Of a DNA stretch of 43,132 nucleotides, positions 1 through 6,510 are shown in pieces (position 1 is the first letter of the stretch; every line of letters starts with the position of its first letter). Source of the DNA: an uncultured Lachnospiraceae bacterium. Its GTDB lineage: Bacteria > Bacillota > Clostridia > Lachnospirales > Lachnospiraceae. Where the stretch lies: contig CATBDC010000034.1 in the NCBI GenBank assembly GCA_949502235.1, positions 1 to 43,132 of the forward strand, written 5' to 3'. The position numbers and the translations under genes were made by a program. The notes beneath the pieces were generated by a model, which made no database searches, was not told where the DNA came from, and worked only from the letters and a program-made list of their open reading frames with translations.

Positions 1-170
1 TTGATAAAGGGTAATTAAGGCATAAATGAATATCTGTGTTGTAGCAACCTCTTTCCATTCCCTTCATGCGATAGGGATAATTCAATTAAAAATCAAAAAG
101 AACGGATAGGAAAGGAATAGATAATTTATCATTCTGTAATTTATACTTTCGTATTTTATATATCTATATT

Positions 171-555
171 TTATTGCGTTGGTTTTCCCTGCGTTGGAAA
201 ATCCAATGTTGGATTTTCCGGTGTAGGATTATCTGTGATTGGATTATTGCTGTAACTGTCATTCAACTTGGGGGAAGAATAGACTGTATATTCCATTTCC
301 CGAAGCAATCCCTTTTCATCTCGTATTCTGTTGCGGGGAATATATCCTGCCTGCTCCAGTTCGTGTATAACCGCTGTAATAGCGTCTAAACCCTCCTTAT
401 TGATAAGCTAACCCTTGCAGGGTAAAATGCCATTCCGGGGGCAAGAGCATTTGACAGAGCAATCCTTTTGCCCGTAGGGATAACTGGCGGTTGCGTAAGT
501 GGGGGTTTGACATAATCGTATAATCTTTGACTTTTTCTGCTCTGAATACTGGCAT
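171..555 (-). pseudogene. Broken replication-initiator-like gene of a conjugative element
   Basis: The reverse strand starts at ATG 555 (MPVFRAEKVKDYTIMSN), after an AAAGGAC ribosome site. It resembles the N-terminal winged-helix part of the DnaD-like or replication-initiator-A proteins found in Tn1549-like conjugative elements of Firmicutes. The frame stops at 397, but the family sequence resumes in another frame (INKEGLDAITAVIHELEQAG, then NPTPENPTLDFPTQ-type repeats) and ends at 171. Restoring two bases near 403-405 would join the parts, so this looks like a 2-bp deletion. The usual C-terminal domain is missing. Between 1 and 170 only weak traces (KLSIPFLSV in one frame) hint at the rest. 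The family assignment is from memory of the conserved N-terminus; the frameshift is read directly. Confidence 0.6.
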
Positions 556-673
556 AATAGGCTTGTCCTTTCTTTTAGTGTGAAAGCCGAAGTCCACAGC
601 TTTGAGGGGCGTGTGGGTATGCGTCTTAGTGATTATATTGTGCGTGTTCTGATTTACTGCAATCTTCCCGGTT
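556..673. other. Conjugative-element upstream region fused to the cotJC tail
   Basis: This 118-bp stretch lies between the replication-initiator fragment and the cotJC-like codons. It reads as the non-coding leader of the initiator gene. The reading frame coming out of cotJC runs into it and adds 15 unrelated residues (NREDCSKSEHAQYNH) before a stop. The join at 673/674 is therefore a breakpoint between host cotJC and foreign DNA. It has no recombinase-site symmetry that I can see. Confidence 0.5.
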
Positions 674-802
674 TGCTTCGCCGAAACGCTGATAGTGGAC
701 AATTTCCCGTTCTCTTAAGAAGCGGATAGGATCGCAGACTTCCGGAACTTTTACAAGACGGAGGATATTGTCGTAGGTGGTCCTTGCTTTCTGCTCTGCT
801 GC
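674..802 (-). pseudogene. cotJC: 3' part of cotJC (Mn-catalase-like), cut off by the element
   Basis: On the reverse strand 43 codons read AAEQKARTTYDNILRL... to ...EREIVHYQRFGEA, the C-terminal half of CotJC, a spore-coat manganese-catalase-like protein. It has the glutamate (AEQ) and histidine (EIVHYQRF) that would complete the di-manganese site. The first half is at 6479-6901. Joining base 794 to 6495 restores an in-frame gene through ATG GCA GCA GAG CAG. The natural C-terminal 15-30 residues are missing because sequence left of 674 belongs to another mobile element. The fragment has no start of its own. Confidence 0.85.
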
Positions 803-820
803 GACCTTGTAAAGACAACA
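781..820. other. attL, left attachment site
   Basis: Host cotJC bases (781-794) meet the crossover dinucleotide TC at 795-796, then element bases. The element arm CGACCTTGTAAAGACAACA (802-820) is the inverted partner of the arm at the right end. The 8-bp match TCTGCTGC to the right end is partly chance, because on this side it belongs to the element and on the right side to the host. Confidence 0.8.
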
Positions 821-1010
821 GCGGCAGAAAACGTACAATGATTTCCGTACAGGAAAGATTAAACCAGCGGATATTGTTGTATTTTTCAATAGCTCTGGCA
901 ACACGGTTCATGCTGTGATTGCCGGCAGGAATCAGACTATCTATCATGCATGGTACGAGGATGTCGGAACTATCAATCTACAGAATCATAATCCGCATGA
1001 AAAAAATTAA
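810..1010 (+). pseudogene. C-terminal fragment of an NlpC/P60-like hydrolase
   Basis: An open stretch without a start codon encodes about 66 residues including KPADIVVFFNSSGNTVHAVI and IYHAWYEDVG, ending at the stop at 1008-1010. The order 'GDIVFF...H.G/A.I...I.HA' resembles the end of NlpC/P60 or related cysteine cell-wall hydrolases. In those enzymes the His of VHAVI would be catalytic. The cysteine-bearing N-terminal part is absent, so it cannot be active. Such hydrolases occur in conjugative elements, so this may be a relic of a longer ancestral element. The family call rests on pattern only. Confidence 0.45.
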
Positions 1011-1090
1011 AAATCTTAAATAAGCATTGCCTATACGATAATATTCTGATAAAATCAGGATAAAATAAACAGAAAAGGAGTGTTTAGACT

Positions 1091-1351
1091 ATGATACAAA
1101 TTCGGCCTGTTTCTGACCTTAGAAATAAATTCCCAGAAATTGAAACTATCGTAAACAGTGGAAAACCTGTTTATCTTACAAAGAATGGCTACGGAGCTAT
1201 GGTAGTTTTGAGCTTGGAGGAATACGCAAATCTGACAGATGATATAGAGATGAAACTTGACGAAGCCGACAGGCAGGCGGCAATGACGGAAGAAAGGCTT
1301 TCCCATGAAACCGTATTCAGCAATGTAAGGAGTACGATACATGGAAAATAA
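1091..1351 (+). CDS. Phd/YefM-type antitoxin
   Basis: This 86-residue protein begins MIQIRPVSDLRNKFPEIETI and carries KPVYLTKNGYGAMVVLSLEEY, the DNA-binding N-terminal fold of Phd/YefM antitoxins. The charged C-terminal tail would wrap the toxin. An AAAGGAG site lies at about 1074-1080. The gene overlaps the start of a ParE/RelE-type toxin gene at 1341, the usual antitoxin-first arrangement. Such antitoxins normally repress their own promoter. Because the toxin is truncated, this may now be an orphan antitoxin. Confidence 0.85.
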   Translation: MIQIRPVSDLRNKFPEIETIVNSGKPVYLTKNGYGAMVVLSLEEYANLTDDIEMKLDEADRQAAMTEERLSHETVFSNVRSTIHGK

Positions 1352-1583
1352 AGTTTATCATCTTCGCTATCTGCCGATTTTTGAACAGGATTTAATCAAT
1401 ACAGCGAGTTACATTACCAATGTTTTAAAAAATGAGGACGCTGCGCTGCGTTTGATTGATGATGTAGAGGCTGCGATTCTGGAAAGGCTGAATAATCCGC
1501 TTGCTTTTGAACCATACGTTTCCGCAAAAAATATAGTGGTAGATTTGACACTACCTAATGTTAAAGAGAGGTGGTTGAAATGA
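1341..1583 (+). pseudogene. ParE/RelE-family toxin, C-terminally truncated
   Basis: ATG 1341 lies inside the end of the antitoxin gene. The first ~62 residues (MENKVYHLRYLPIFEQDLIN... LIDDVEAAILERLNNPLAFEPY) match the N-terminal helical part of ParE/RelE toxins. Full toxins of this type are about 100 residues and end in beta strands with a YYRIYVRNY-like motif. Here, after FEPYVSAK (around 1533), the sequence becomes unrelated and stops at 1583. The core beta sheet and C-terminal residues are missing, so activity is doubtful. The cause is probably a deletion or recombination join near 1530. Confidence 0.75.
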
Positions 1584-1644
1584 AACTCTGCATTGTATCA
1601 ACTGGAATAGTTATAATACTTTGAAAATAACAGGAGGACTTAAA

Positions 1645-2274
1645 ATGACTATTCCAGAGAATATGCTTTATCCCCGTACAGGAGATAAAGAAACAATTTA
1701 TTTAAAAAATGCAATCTCAAATCCCAATATAATAGTTGGCGATTTTACAATGTATAATGATTTCGTAAATGACCCGATGCTATTTGAGAAAAATAATGTA
1801 TTATATCATTACCCTATAAATCAAGACAAACTTGTGATTGGGAAATTTTGTTCGATTGCCTGTGGCGCAAAATTCCTGTTTAACAGTGCAAACCATACAT
1901 TATCTTCATTATCTACTTATCCATTTCCATTGTTTTTTGAAGAATGGAATTTGGAGAAAAAAGCTGTAACACAGGCTTGGGATAATAAGGGTGATATTAT
2001 TGTTGGAAATGATGTGTGGATTGGATATGAAGCTGTTATTTTAGCGGGTGTCCATATCGGAGATGGTGCGGTTATCGGCACACGGGCTGTTGTCACAAAA
2101 GATGTACCGCCTTATACGATTGTAGGTGGAGTTCCAGCAAAACCAATAAAAAAGCGTTTCCCAGAAAAAACCATTTCAATGTTGCTGGATATGCAGTGGT
2201 GGAATTGGTCTAATGATAAAATTGCTCTCAGCATTAAAGCAATACAAGCTGGAAAGATTGACAAATTACAATAG
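1645..2274 (+). CDS. Vat/CatB-like O-acetyltransferase (left-handed beta helix)
   Basis: The protein has 209 residues from ATG 1645, chosen for the AGGAGG site at 1632-1637; an in-frame TTG at 1621 is less likely. It belongs to the hexapeptide-repeat xenobiotic acetyltransferases: [24 protein letters not shown], then [13 protein letters not shown] with the probable catalytic His, then [21 protein letters not shown] and [28 protein letters not shown]. Streptogramin A acetyltransferases (VatA-E) and CatB enzymes share this layout and about this length. Known members use acetyl-CoA to acetylate a drug hydroxyl. The drug specificity cannot be read from sequence. Its place in a mobile element next to a multidrug pump fits a resistance role, which is inference. 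Confidence 0.8.
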   Translation: MTIPENMLYPRTGDKETIYLKNAISNPNIIVGDFTMYNDFVNDPMLFEKNNVLYHYPINQDKLVIGKFCSIACGAKFLFNSANHTLSSLSTYPFPLFFEEWNLEKKAVTQAWDNKGDIIVGNDVWIGYEAVILAGVHIGDGAVIGTRAVVTKDVPPYTIVGGVPAKPIKKRFPEKTISMLLDMQWWNWSNDKIALSIKAIQAGKIDKLQ

Positions 2275-2305
2275 CAGCTATTTTGATAAATAGGACGGTG
2301 ATATT

Positions 2306-2386
2306 ATGTGTCAAAACAAAAAAAGAAAAAATGATGTCTTACTCCATGCAAAGTCAGTAAATAAAAACGCTATTTGCATGGAGTGA
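2306..2386 (+). CDS. Putative 26-residue leader peptide
   Basis: A short ORF starts at ATG 2306, about 8 bases after AGGACGGTG, and encodes MCQNKKRKNDVLL... ending ...NAICME. Its last third is part of a perfect 11-bp inverted repeat (2342-2352 with 2373-2383). A second hairpin followed by T residues lies just after it. A basic leader peptide overlapping alternative hairpins is typical of ribosome-stalling attenuators upstream of resistance genes. The only intact gene now downstream is a small HTH protein, so the original target may have been lost. Confidence 0.45.
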   Translation: MCQNKKRKNDVLLHAKSVNKNAICME

Positions 2387-2413
2387 CAAAGCGTAAATGC
2401 TGGCTTTGCTTTT
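2341..2413 (+). promoter_or_regulatory. Candidate translational/transcriptional attenuator
   Basis: Hairpin 1 pairs CTCCATGCAAA (2342-2352) with TTTGCATGGAG (2373-2383), plus one A-T pair outside. Hairpin 2 pairs CAAAGC (2387-2392) with GCTTTG (2403-2408) and is followed by CTTTT, like a weak intrinsic terminator. The leader-peptide ORF ends within the first hairpin. The combination suggests attenuation; no alternative pairing was tested. Confidence 0.4.
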
Positions 2414-2444
2414 AAAAGGTAAAAAGTTGAAGGAGTGAGCCTGC

Positions 2445-2681
2445 ATGAAATATATAAAAGCTGATTTGATACTCCCTACTGCTCTAATTGAAGAATTACA
2501 AAGGTACATTCAAGGTGGTGAAAATAAAAAGGGCTGGGGTGAATTGAGCGGCTATAAACATGAGATTGATGAACGAAATCGTAAAATCCAGATGGAATAT
2601 ACAAAAGGAAAATCTATTGAGGATTTAGCAGAACAATATTTTCTTTCTGTTCATTCAATCCGAAAGATAATTTATAAGTAA
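2445..2681 (+). CDS. Small helix-turn-helix protein, CD3324-like
   Basis: This 78-residue protein follows an AAGGAG site. It resembles the CD3324-type small proteins of clostridia: MKYIKADLILP at the start, an RNRKIQMEYTKGKSIEDLAEQ region and the C-terminal FLSVHSIRKIIYK. The end reads as a resolvase- or Mor-like helix-turn-helix, suggesting DNA binding. It lacks the YIPKP-type segment often seen in the middle of relatives. Its targets are unknown. It sits behind the attenuator-like leader and before a truncated hydrolase. Confidence 0.65.
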   Translation: MKYIKADLILPTALIEELQRYIQGGENKKGWGELSGYKHEIDERNRKIQMEYTKGKSIEDLAEQYFLSVHSIRKIIYK

Positions 2682-2747
2682 TGTCTAGGAGAGGTTTGCT
2701 ATAATGCAGCCTCTTCATTTTAGTGTAAAGAATGATTCTGTAAGTAA

Positions 2748-3152
2748 CAGTATATTGTAGCCTATTTCGGACTGCATGCATATAAAAATATATGTTTTGA
2801 AAAAGTGCTATTTTTATCTCCAATTGTTGATATGGAATATTTAATAAAAAATATGTTTTTATGGTTTGATGTTTCTGAAGCTGAATTAAAGAAAAAAAAC
2901 AAGATTGCAACTCCGATTGAAACCTTATCATGGGATTATTACCAGTTTGTAAAAAACAATCCTATTGAACAATGGAGTTCTCCAACCTATTTGCTTTATG
3001 GGAACAAAGATATATTACAATCCACAGAAATTGTTCATAATTTTGCAAGAAAATTTCAATGCCTGTTGACTGAATCAAAAGATAGTGAACATTCCTTTTT
3101 GAATAGCTCAGACAGAAAAATCCTTTCTAATTGGATAAAAGGAAACCTATAA
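2748..3152 (+). pseudogene. C-terminal half of an alpha/beta hydrolase
   Basis: The frame is open from 2748. It includes IVAYFGLHAYK (probably the end of the nucleophile-elbow region), FEKVLFLSPIVDMEYLI, WDYYQFVKNNPIEQWSSPTYLLYGNKD and DSEHSFLN. The last two segments hold the expected catalytic Asp and His of an alpha/beta hydrolase. The N-terminal half, including the nucleophile serine motif, is absent and a stop lies just upstream. A GTG at 2805 could serve only as a weak internal start. This is a remnant carried in the element. Confidence 0.65.
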
Positions 3153-3194
3153 ATACAAGGTTACATTCCATTCATAAAATGTCCTCCATTCCTC

Positions 3195-3223
3195 TTGACA
3201 ACTACTATAAATTATAGTAGTAT
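3195..3223 (+). promoter_or_regulatory. Promoter with overlapping palindromic operator for the MATE gene
   Basis: TTGACA at 3195-3200 and TAGTAT at 3218-3223 are 17 bp apart. The spacer is filled by a perfect palindrome, ACTACTATAA-A-TTATAGTAGT (3201-3221). A dimeric repressor bound there would block RNA polymerase. No repressor gene is nearby, so the regulator must be elsewhere or was left in the donor genome. Confidence 0.55.
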
Positions 3224-3298
3224 TGGCTTTGTAGTTCAGATGCTGTAATTTATACTATTATATTTTATACTTTATGTCATGAGAAAGGAGATTTTTAC

Positions 3299-4645
3299 AT
3301 GAACAAGCAAAGCAGTAAAATGGAACTCTTAGGAAATGCCCCAATACCAAAGGCTCTTATGGCAATGGGAATCCCTACTATGCTGGGTATGATGGTAAAT
3401 GCCGTCTATAATCTGGTGGACGCTTATTTTGTGGGCGGCTTGGGTACATGCCAGATGGGAGCGATTTCAGTTGTTTACCCTCTTGGTCAGGTGGTTGTAG
3501 GCTTGGGATTGCTGTTTGGAAATGGTGCGTCTTCCTATCTTTCCAGATTATTAGGAAAGGGAGATAAAGAAAAAGCAAATCAAGTGGCGAGTACCGCACT
3601 GTACAGCAGTGTTGCCGCAGGTGCGGTTATGATTATTTTGTCTATGATTTTTCTTCGTCCTATTTTAAAGCTTTTGGGAGCAACGGACAGTATCATGCCC
3701 TATGCAGTGACTTATGCCGGTATTTATATTATTTCCTGTATCTTCAACGTATTTAATGTCACAATGAATAATATTGTAACAAGCGAGGGTGCGGCAAAGA
3801 CAACAATGTGTGCGCTGATGACCGGCGCAATACTGAATATCGGTTTAGACCCTCTATTCATCTATGTATTTGATATGGGAGTTGCCGGTGCAGCAATCGC
3901 AACCGCAATCTCACAGATTGTTTCAACGTCCGTATATTTGGTATTTGTCCGAAAGAAAAAGAGTATCTATCGCTTTAAGATAAAGAATTGCTCTTTTACG
4001 AAAGAAATCATGTCGGAGATATTTAAGATTGGAATACCAACTTTAGTGTTTCAAATATTGACAAGTCTTTCGATTTCTCTTGTCAATACACGGGCAATGG
4101 CATACGGGGATTCTGTGATTGCCGGTATGGGTGCTGTGACAAGGATTGTATCTATGGGAAGTCTGATGGTATTCGGATTTATCAAAGGATTTCAGCCGAT
4201 TGCAGGATATAGTTACGGCGCGAAAAAGTTTGACCGATTACAGGAGGCAATCAAAACTTCTATCCTATGGTCTACGGTATTTTGCGTTATTTATGGGTTG
4301 ATATTAGCAATATTTTCAGAGGGAATCATATCCCAATTTACAAAAGATGATTTGGAAATGATTCATGCGGGAACAAAGTCGTTACGCATAAATGGTATTT
4401 CGTTTATCCTGTTTGGATTCTATACGGTGTATTCCTCATTGTTCCTTGCACTTGGAAAAGGATTGGCAGGATTCATCTTGGGAGCTTGCAGACAGGGGAT
4501 CTGCTTTGTACCTGTGATTTTGATTCTCCCTGCACTCTGGGGGATCAATGGGATTCTGTATGTTCAGCCGATAGCAGATGTTCTTTCTGCCATAATCACT
4601 GTATTTATGGCATTGCATTTACATAAGGAATTAGTATTTCTGTAG
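3299..4645 (+). CDS. MATE-family multidrug efflux transporter
   Basis: The protein has 448 residues, the usual MATE length, with about 12 hydrophobic segments in two halves. The start MELLGNAPIPKALMAMGIPTMLGMMVNAVYNLVDAYFVGGLG is typical of the NorM/DinF-like branch. The second half starts near ILTSLSISLVNTRAMAYGDSVIAGMG and includes GFIKGFQPIAGYSYGAKKFDRLQEA. An AAAGGAG site precedes ATG 3299. Family members export cationic drugs by sodium or proton exchange in the inner membrane. Its place beside a Vat-like gene in a mobile element suggests drug resistance, but the substrate is not readable. Expression is probably repressed at the upstream palindrome. Confidence 0.9.
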   Translation: MNKQSSKMELLGNAPIPKALMAMGIPTMLGMMVNAVYNLVDAYFVGGLGTCQMGAISVVYPLGQVVVGLGLLFGNGASSYLSRLLGKGDKEKANQVASTALYSSVAAGAVMIILSMIFLRPILKLLGATDSIMPYAVTYAGIYIISCIFNVFNVTMNNIVTSEGAAKTTMCALMTGAILNIGLDPLFIYVFDMGVAGAAIATAISQIVSTSVYLVFVRKKKSIYRFKIKNCSFTKEIMSEIFKIGIPTLVFQILTSLSISLVNTRAMAYGDSVIAGMGAVTRIVSMGSLMVFGFIKGFQPIAGYSYGAKKFDRLQEAIKTSILWSTVFCVIYGLILAIFSEGIISQFTKDDLEMIHAGTKSLRINGISFILFGFYTVYSSLFLALGKGLAGFILGACRQGICFVPVILILPALWGINGILYVQPIADVLSAIITVFMALHLHKELVFL

Positions 4646-4739
4646 TTCCCATATCAAAAGACGTGTATAGATAATATTTTCTCTCATAACGTACAAGCAT
4701 TTTTGCATACTTTGTAATATATTGCAGTGAGGTGATTAC

Positions 4740-4898
4740 TTGCCAAATGATACAAAAATAGTTTGCAGAAATGTGTTTAAGACAAAGGAAAAAGCGGCAT
4801 TTACAAAAGAATACACACGAAAATGGATAGAATTAATCAATGAATTTGAAAGGAATATTTGTTTTGGCTTCTCTGAAAAAGAGAACAAAACATTATGA
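4740..4898 (+). CDS. Small protein coupled to the recombinase gene
   Basis: A 52-residue ORF starts with TTG 4740 after GAGGTGA and reads PNDTKIVCRNVFKTKEKAAF, then KEYTRKWIELINEFERN. Its stop TGA overlaps the recombinase ATG (ATGA at 4895-4898), so the two are translationally coupled. Similar short proteins with an NVF.TKEK...YT..WI.LIN pattern often precede recombinases in clostridial elements. The function is unknown; a role with the recombinase is inference. The charged sequence has no membrane segment. Confidence 0.6.
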   Translation: MPNDTKIVCRNVFKTKEKAAFTKEYTRKWIELINEFERNICFGFSEKENKTL

Positions 4899-6463
4899 GT
4901 ACGAAATCTAAGGTTGCTATATATTGCCGCTTATCAGAAGAAGATAGAAACAAACAATCAGAAACAGACGACAGTAACAGTATTCAGAATCAAAAGTCAA
5001 TGTTATTGCAGTATTCGTTAGAACAAGGCTGGGAAGTCGCAGGTATTTACAGTGATGATGATTACGCCGGCGCAGACAGACGGCGGCCAGAATTTAACAG
5101 ACTATTAGCAGACGCAAGGGAGCATAAGTTTGATATTATCCTCTGTAAGACACAGTCCAGATTCACCAGAGAATTAGAGTTGGTGGAGAAATACATTCAC
5201 GGACTATTCCCCATATGGGGGATTCGTTTTATCAGTATTGTTGATAATGCAGATACCGCTAATAAAGGAAATAAAAAGTCAAGACAGATTAACGGACTTG
5301 TAAATGAGTGGTATTTGGAGGATATGTCGGACAATATCAAAAGTGTTCTGACTGACAGACGGAAAAACGGACATCATATCGGGGCATTTGCTTTATATGG
5401 ATACAAAAAAGACCCGGATATAAAAGGACATTTGATTATAGATGAAGAAGCTGCACAGGTCGTCAGAGAAGTTTTTACCCTGTTTTCACAGGGGTATGGA
5501 AAGACAGCTATTGCCCGTATGCTGAACGACAGAGGGGTTCCAAATCCTACGGAATACAAACGGATTCACGGATTGCGTTATCAGCAGCCGAAAAGGAAAA
5601 ACAGTACCTTATGGAAATATTTTGCTATATCGGATATGCTGGCAAATGAAATCTACATTGGCAACATGGTACAGGGGAAATACGGTAGTGTCTCTTATAA
5701 GACAAAGCAAAATAAACCCAGACCTAAGAATCAATGGTACATTGTTGAGAGAACCCATGAACCAATTATTGACCGTGAGCTGTGGGAGAAAGTTCAAGCA
5801 CTGATAGCTCAAAAGGCAAAACCATTTACAGAGGGGAAAATAGGACTATTCGCAGGAAAAGCTCGTTGTATGAATTGCGGCTATACAATGTGTTCTAATA
5901 AACAGAGAGACGGCAGACGCTATTTAAGGTGTTCTAGCCGTCACGTTGCGAAAGACGCTTGTATCGGTTCTTTTATCTCTGTTACGAAACTGGAACAGGC
6001 GGTACTCGAAGAGCTTAACAAGTTATCCGCAGCTTATCTTAATAAAGACGAGTTAGAACAAAATGTAGTCTTTAACAGTGACTTGCGGGGAAATAAAGAA
6101 ACCCTCCAAAAAGAAATTGCCGCTTATCAGAAAAAAATCATGGAATACATCAAGGGTATTCGTGAATTATATTTAGATAAGGTAAAAGGGGTTATTACGG
6201 AACAGGATTATATGGATTTATCCAAAGACTTCCAGGAAGAAAAAGACAGGCTTGAAAGACTGGTGGCAGATACGAGAGAAAGGCTTGATGTTATTGAAAA
6301 GAAAATACAGGCTGGTGACAACAGACGTCAGTTGATTGAGCAATATACAAATCTCGAACACTTAGACAGAGAAACGGTCGAAAAGCTGATTGATTATATA
6401 CTGGTCGGCAAAAAAGACCTTGTAACTAAGGAAGTACCTGTTGAAATACATTGGAATTTTTGA
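4895..6463 (+). CDS. Large serine recombinase (TnpX/TndX type)
   Basis: The protein has 522 residues. The N-terminal resolvase domain begins KVAIYCRLSEED, with Ser14 the probable nucleophile, and includes YSDDDYAGADRRRPEFNRLL. A recombinase domain follows (ALYGYKKDPD... VVREVFTLFSQGYGKTAIARMLNDRGVP), then a zinc ribbon (CMNCGYTMC... RCSSRH... C) and a coiled-coil stretch of Lys/Glu-rich helices around 395-480. This is the domain order of large serine integrases. It would recognise the arms at both element ends and cut at the TC/GA dinucleotide. Its 3' end lies 31 bp from the right crossover, as usual for self-encoded integrases. No separate excision factor is recognised, though the small upstream ORF is a candidate. 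Confidence 0.92.
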   Translation: MSTKSKVAIYCRLSEEDRNKQSETDDSNSIQNQKSMLLQYSLEQGWEVAGIYSDDDYAGADRRRPEFNRLLADAREHKFDIILCKTQSRFTRELELVEKYIHGLFPIWGIRFISIVDNADTANKGNKKSRQINGLVNEWYLEDMSDNIKSVLTDRRKNGHHIGAFALYGYKKDPDIKGHLIIDEEAAQVVREVFTLFSQGYGKTAIARMLNDRGVPNPTEYKRIHGLRYQQPKRKNSTLWKYFAISDMLANEIYIGNMVQGKYGSVSYKTKQNKPRPKNQWYIVERTHEPIIDRELWEKVQALIAQKAKPFTEGKIGLFAGKARCMNCGYTMCSNKQRDGRRYLRCSSRHVAKDACIGSFISVTKLEQAVLEELNKLSAAYLNKDELEQNVVFNSDLRGNKETLQKEIAAYQKKIMEYIKGIRELYLDKVKGVITEQDYMDLSKDFQEEKDRLERLVADTRERLDVIEKKIQAGDNRRQLIEQYTNLEHLDRETVEKLIDYILVGKKDLVTKEVPVEIHWNF

Positions 6464-6470
6464 CTCCAAA

Positions 6471-6510
6471 TGTTGTATTTACAAAATCGTACCATCTGCT
6501 GCCATATCCT
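6471..6510. other. attR, right attachment site
   Basis: The element arm TGTTGTATTTACAAAATCG (6471-6489), five spacer bases and TC (6495-6496) lead into host cotJC. The recombinase stop codon lies just upstream, at 6461-6463. The first cotJC half reads into the element and ends after DGTIL at 6479. Confidence 0.8.

Larger units (their letters stand above)
795..6496 (+). mobile_element. 5.7-kb serine-recombinase element integrated in cotJC
   Basis: The element runs from a TC at 795-796 to a TC at 6495-6496, which makes it 5,700 bp. Both ends share TCTGCTGC (795-802 and 6495-6502). The inner flanks are matching inverted arms, 6471-6489 and 802-820, identical at 16 of 19 positions, each five bases from the TC. 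That is the layout expected of an attP for a large serine recombinase. TC/GA is also the crossover dinucleotide known for the TnpX/TndX group. The recombinase gene ends 31 bp from the right crossover. Cargo is a Vat-like acetyltransferase, a MATE pump, an antitoxin with a broken toxin and several gene fragments. No relaxase or conjugation module is present, so it can at most be mobilised in trans. By eye it is richer in A+T than the flanks. Confidence 0.85.

Noticed and set aside
1-170. Possible intact C-terminal part of the replication initiator
   Set aside because: Only weak short similarity in one frame and several stop codons; I treat it as decayed or unrelated.
174-389. Forward 71-residue ORF rich in Cys and Ile
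   Set aside because: It is antisense to the replication-initiator pseudogene and has no ribosome site or family signal.
135-3280. Similar A/T-rich strings CTGTAATTTATACT near 135 and 3243
   Set aside because: Both are low-complexity promoter-like stretches; the similarity is too short to claim a repeat or recombination site.
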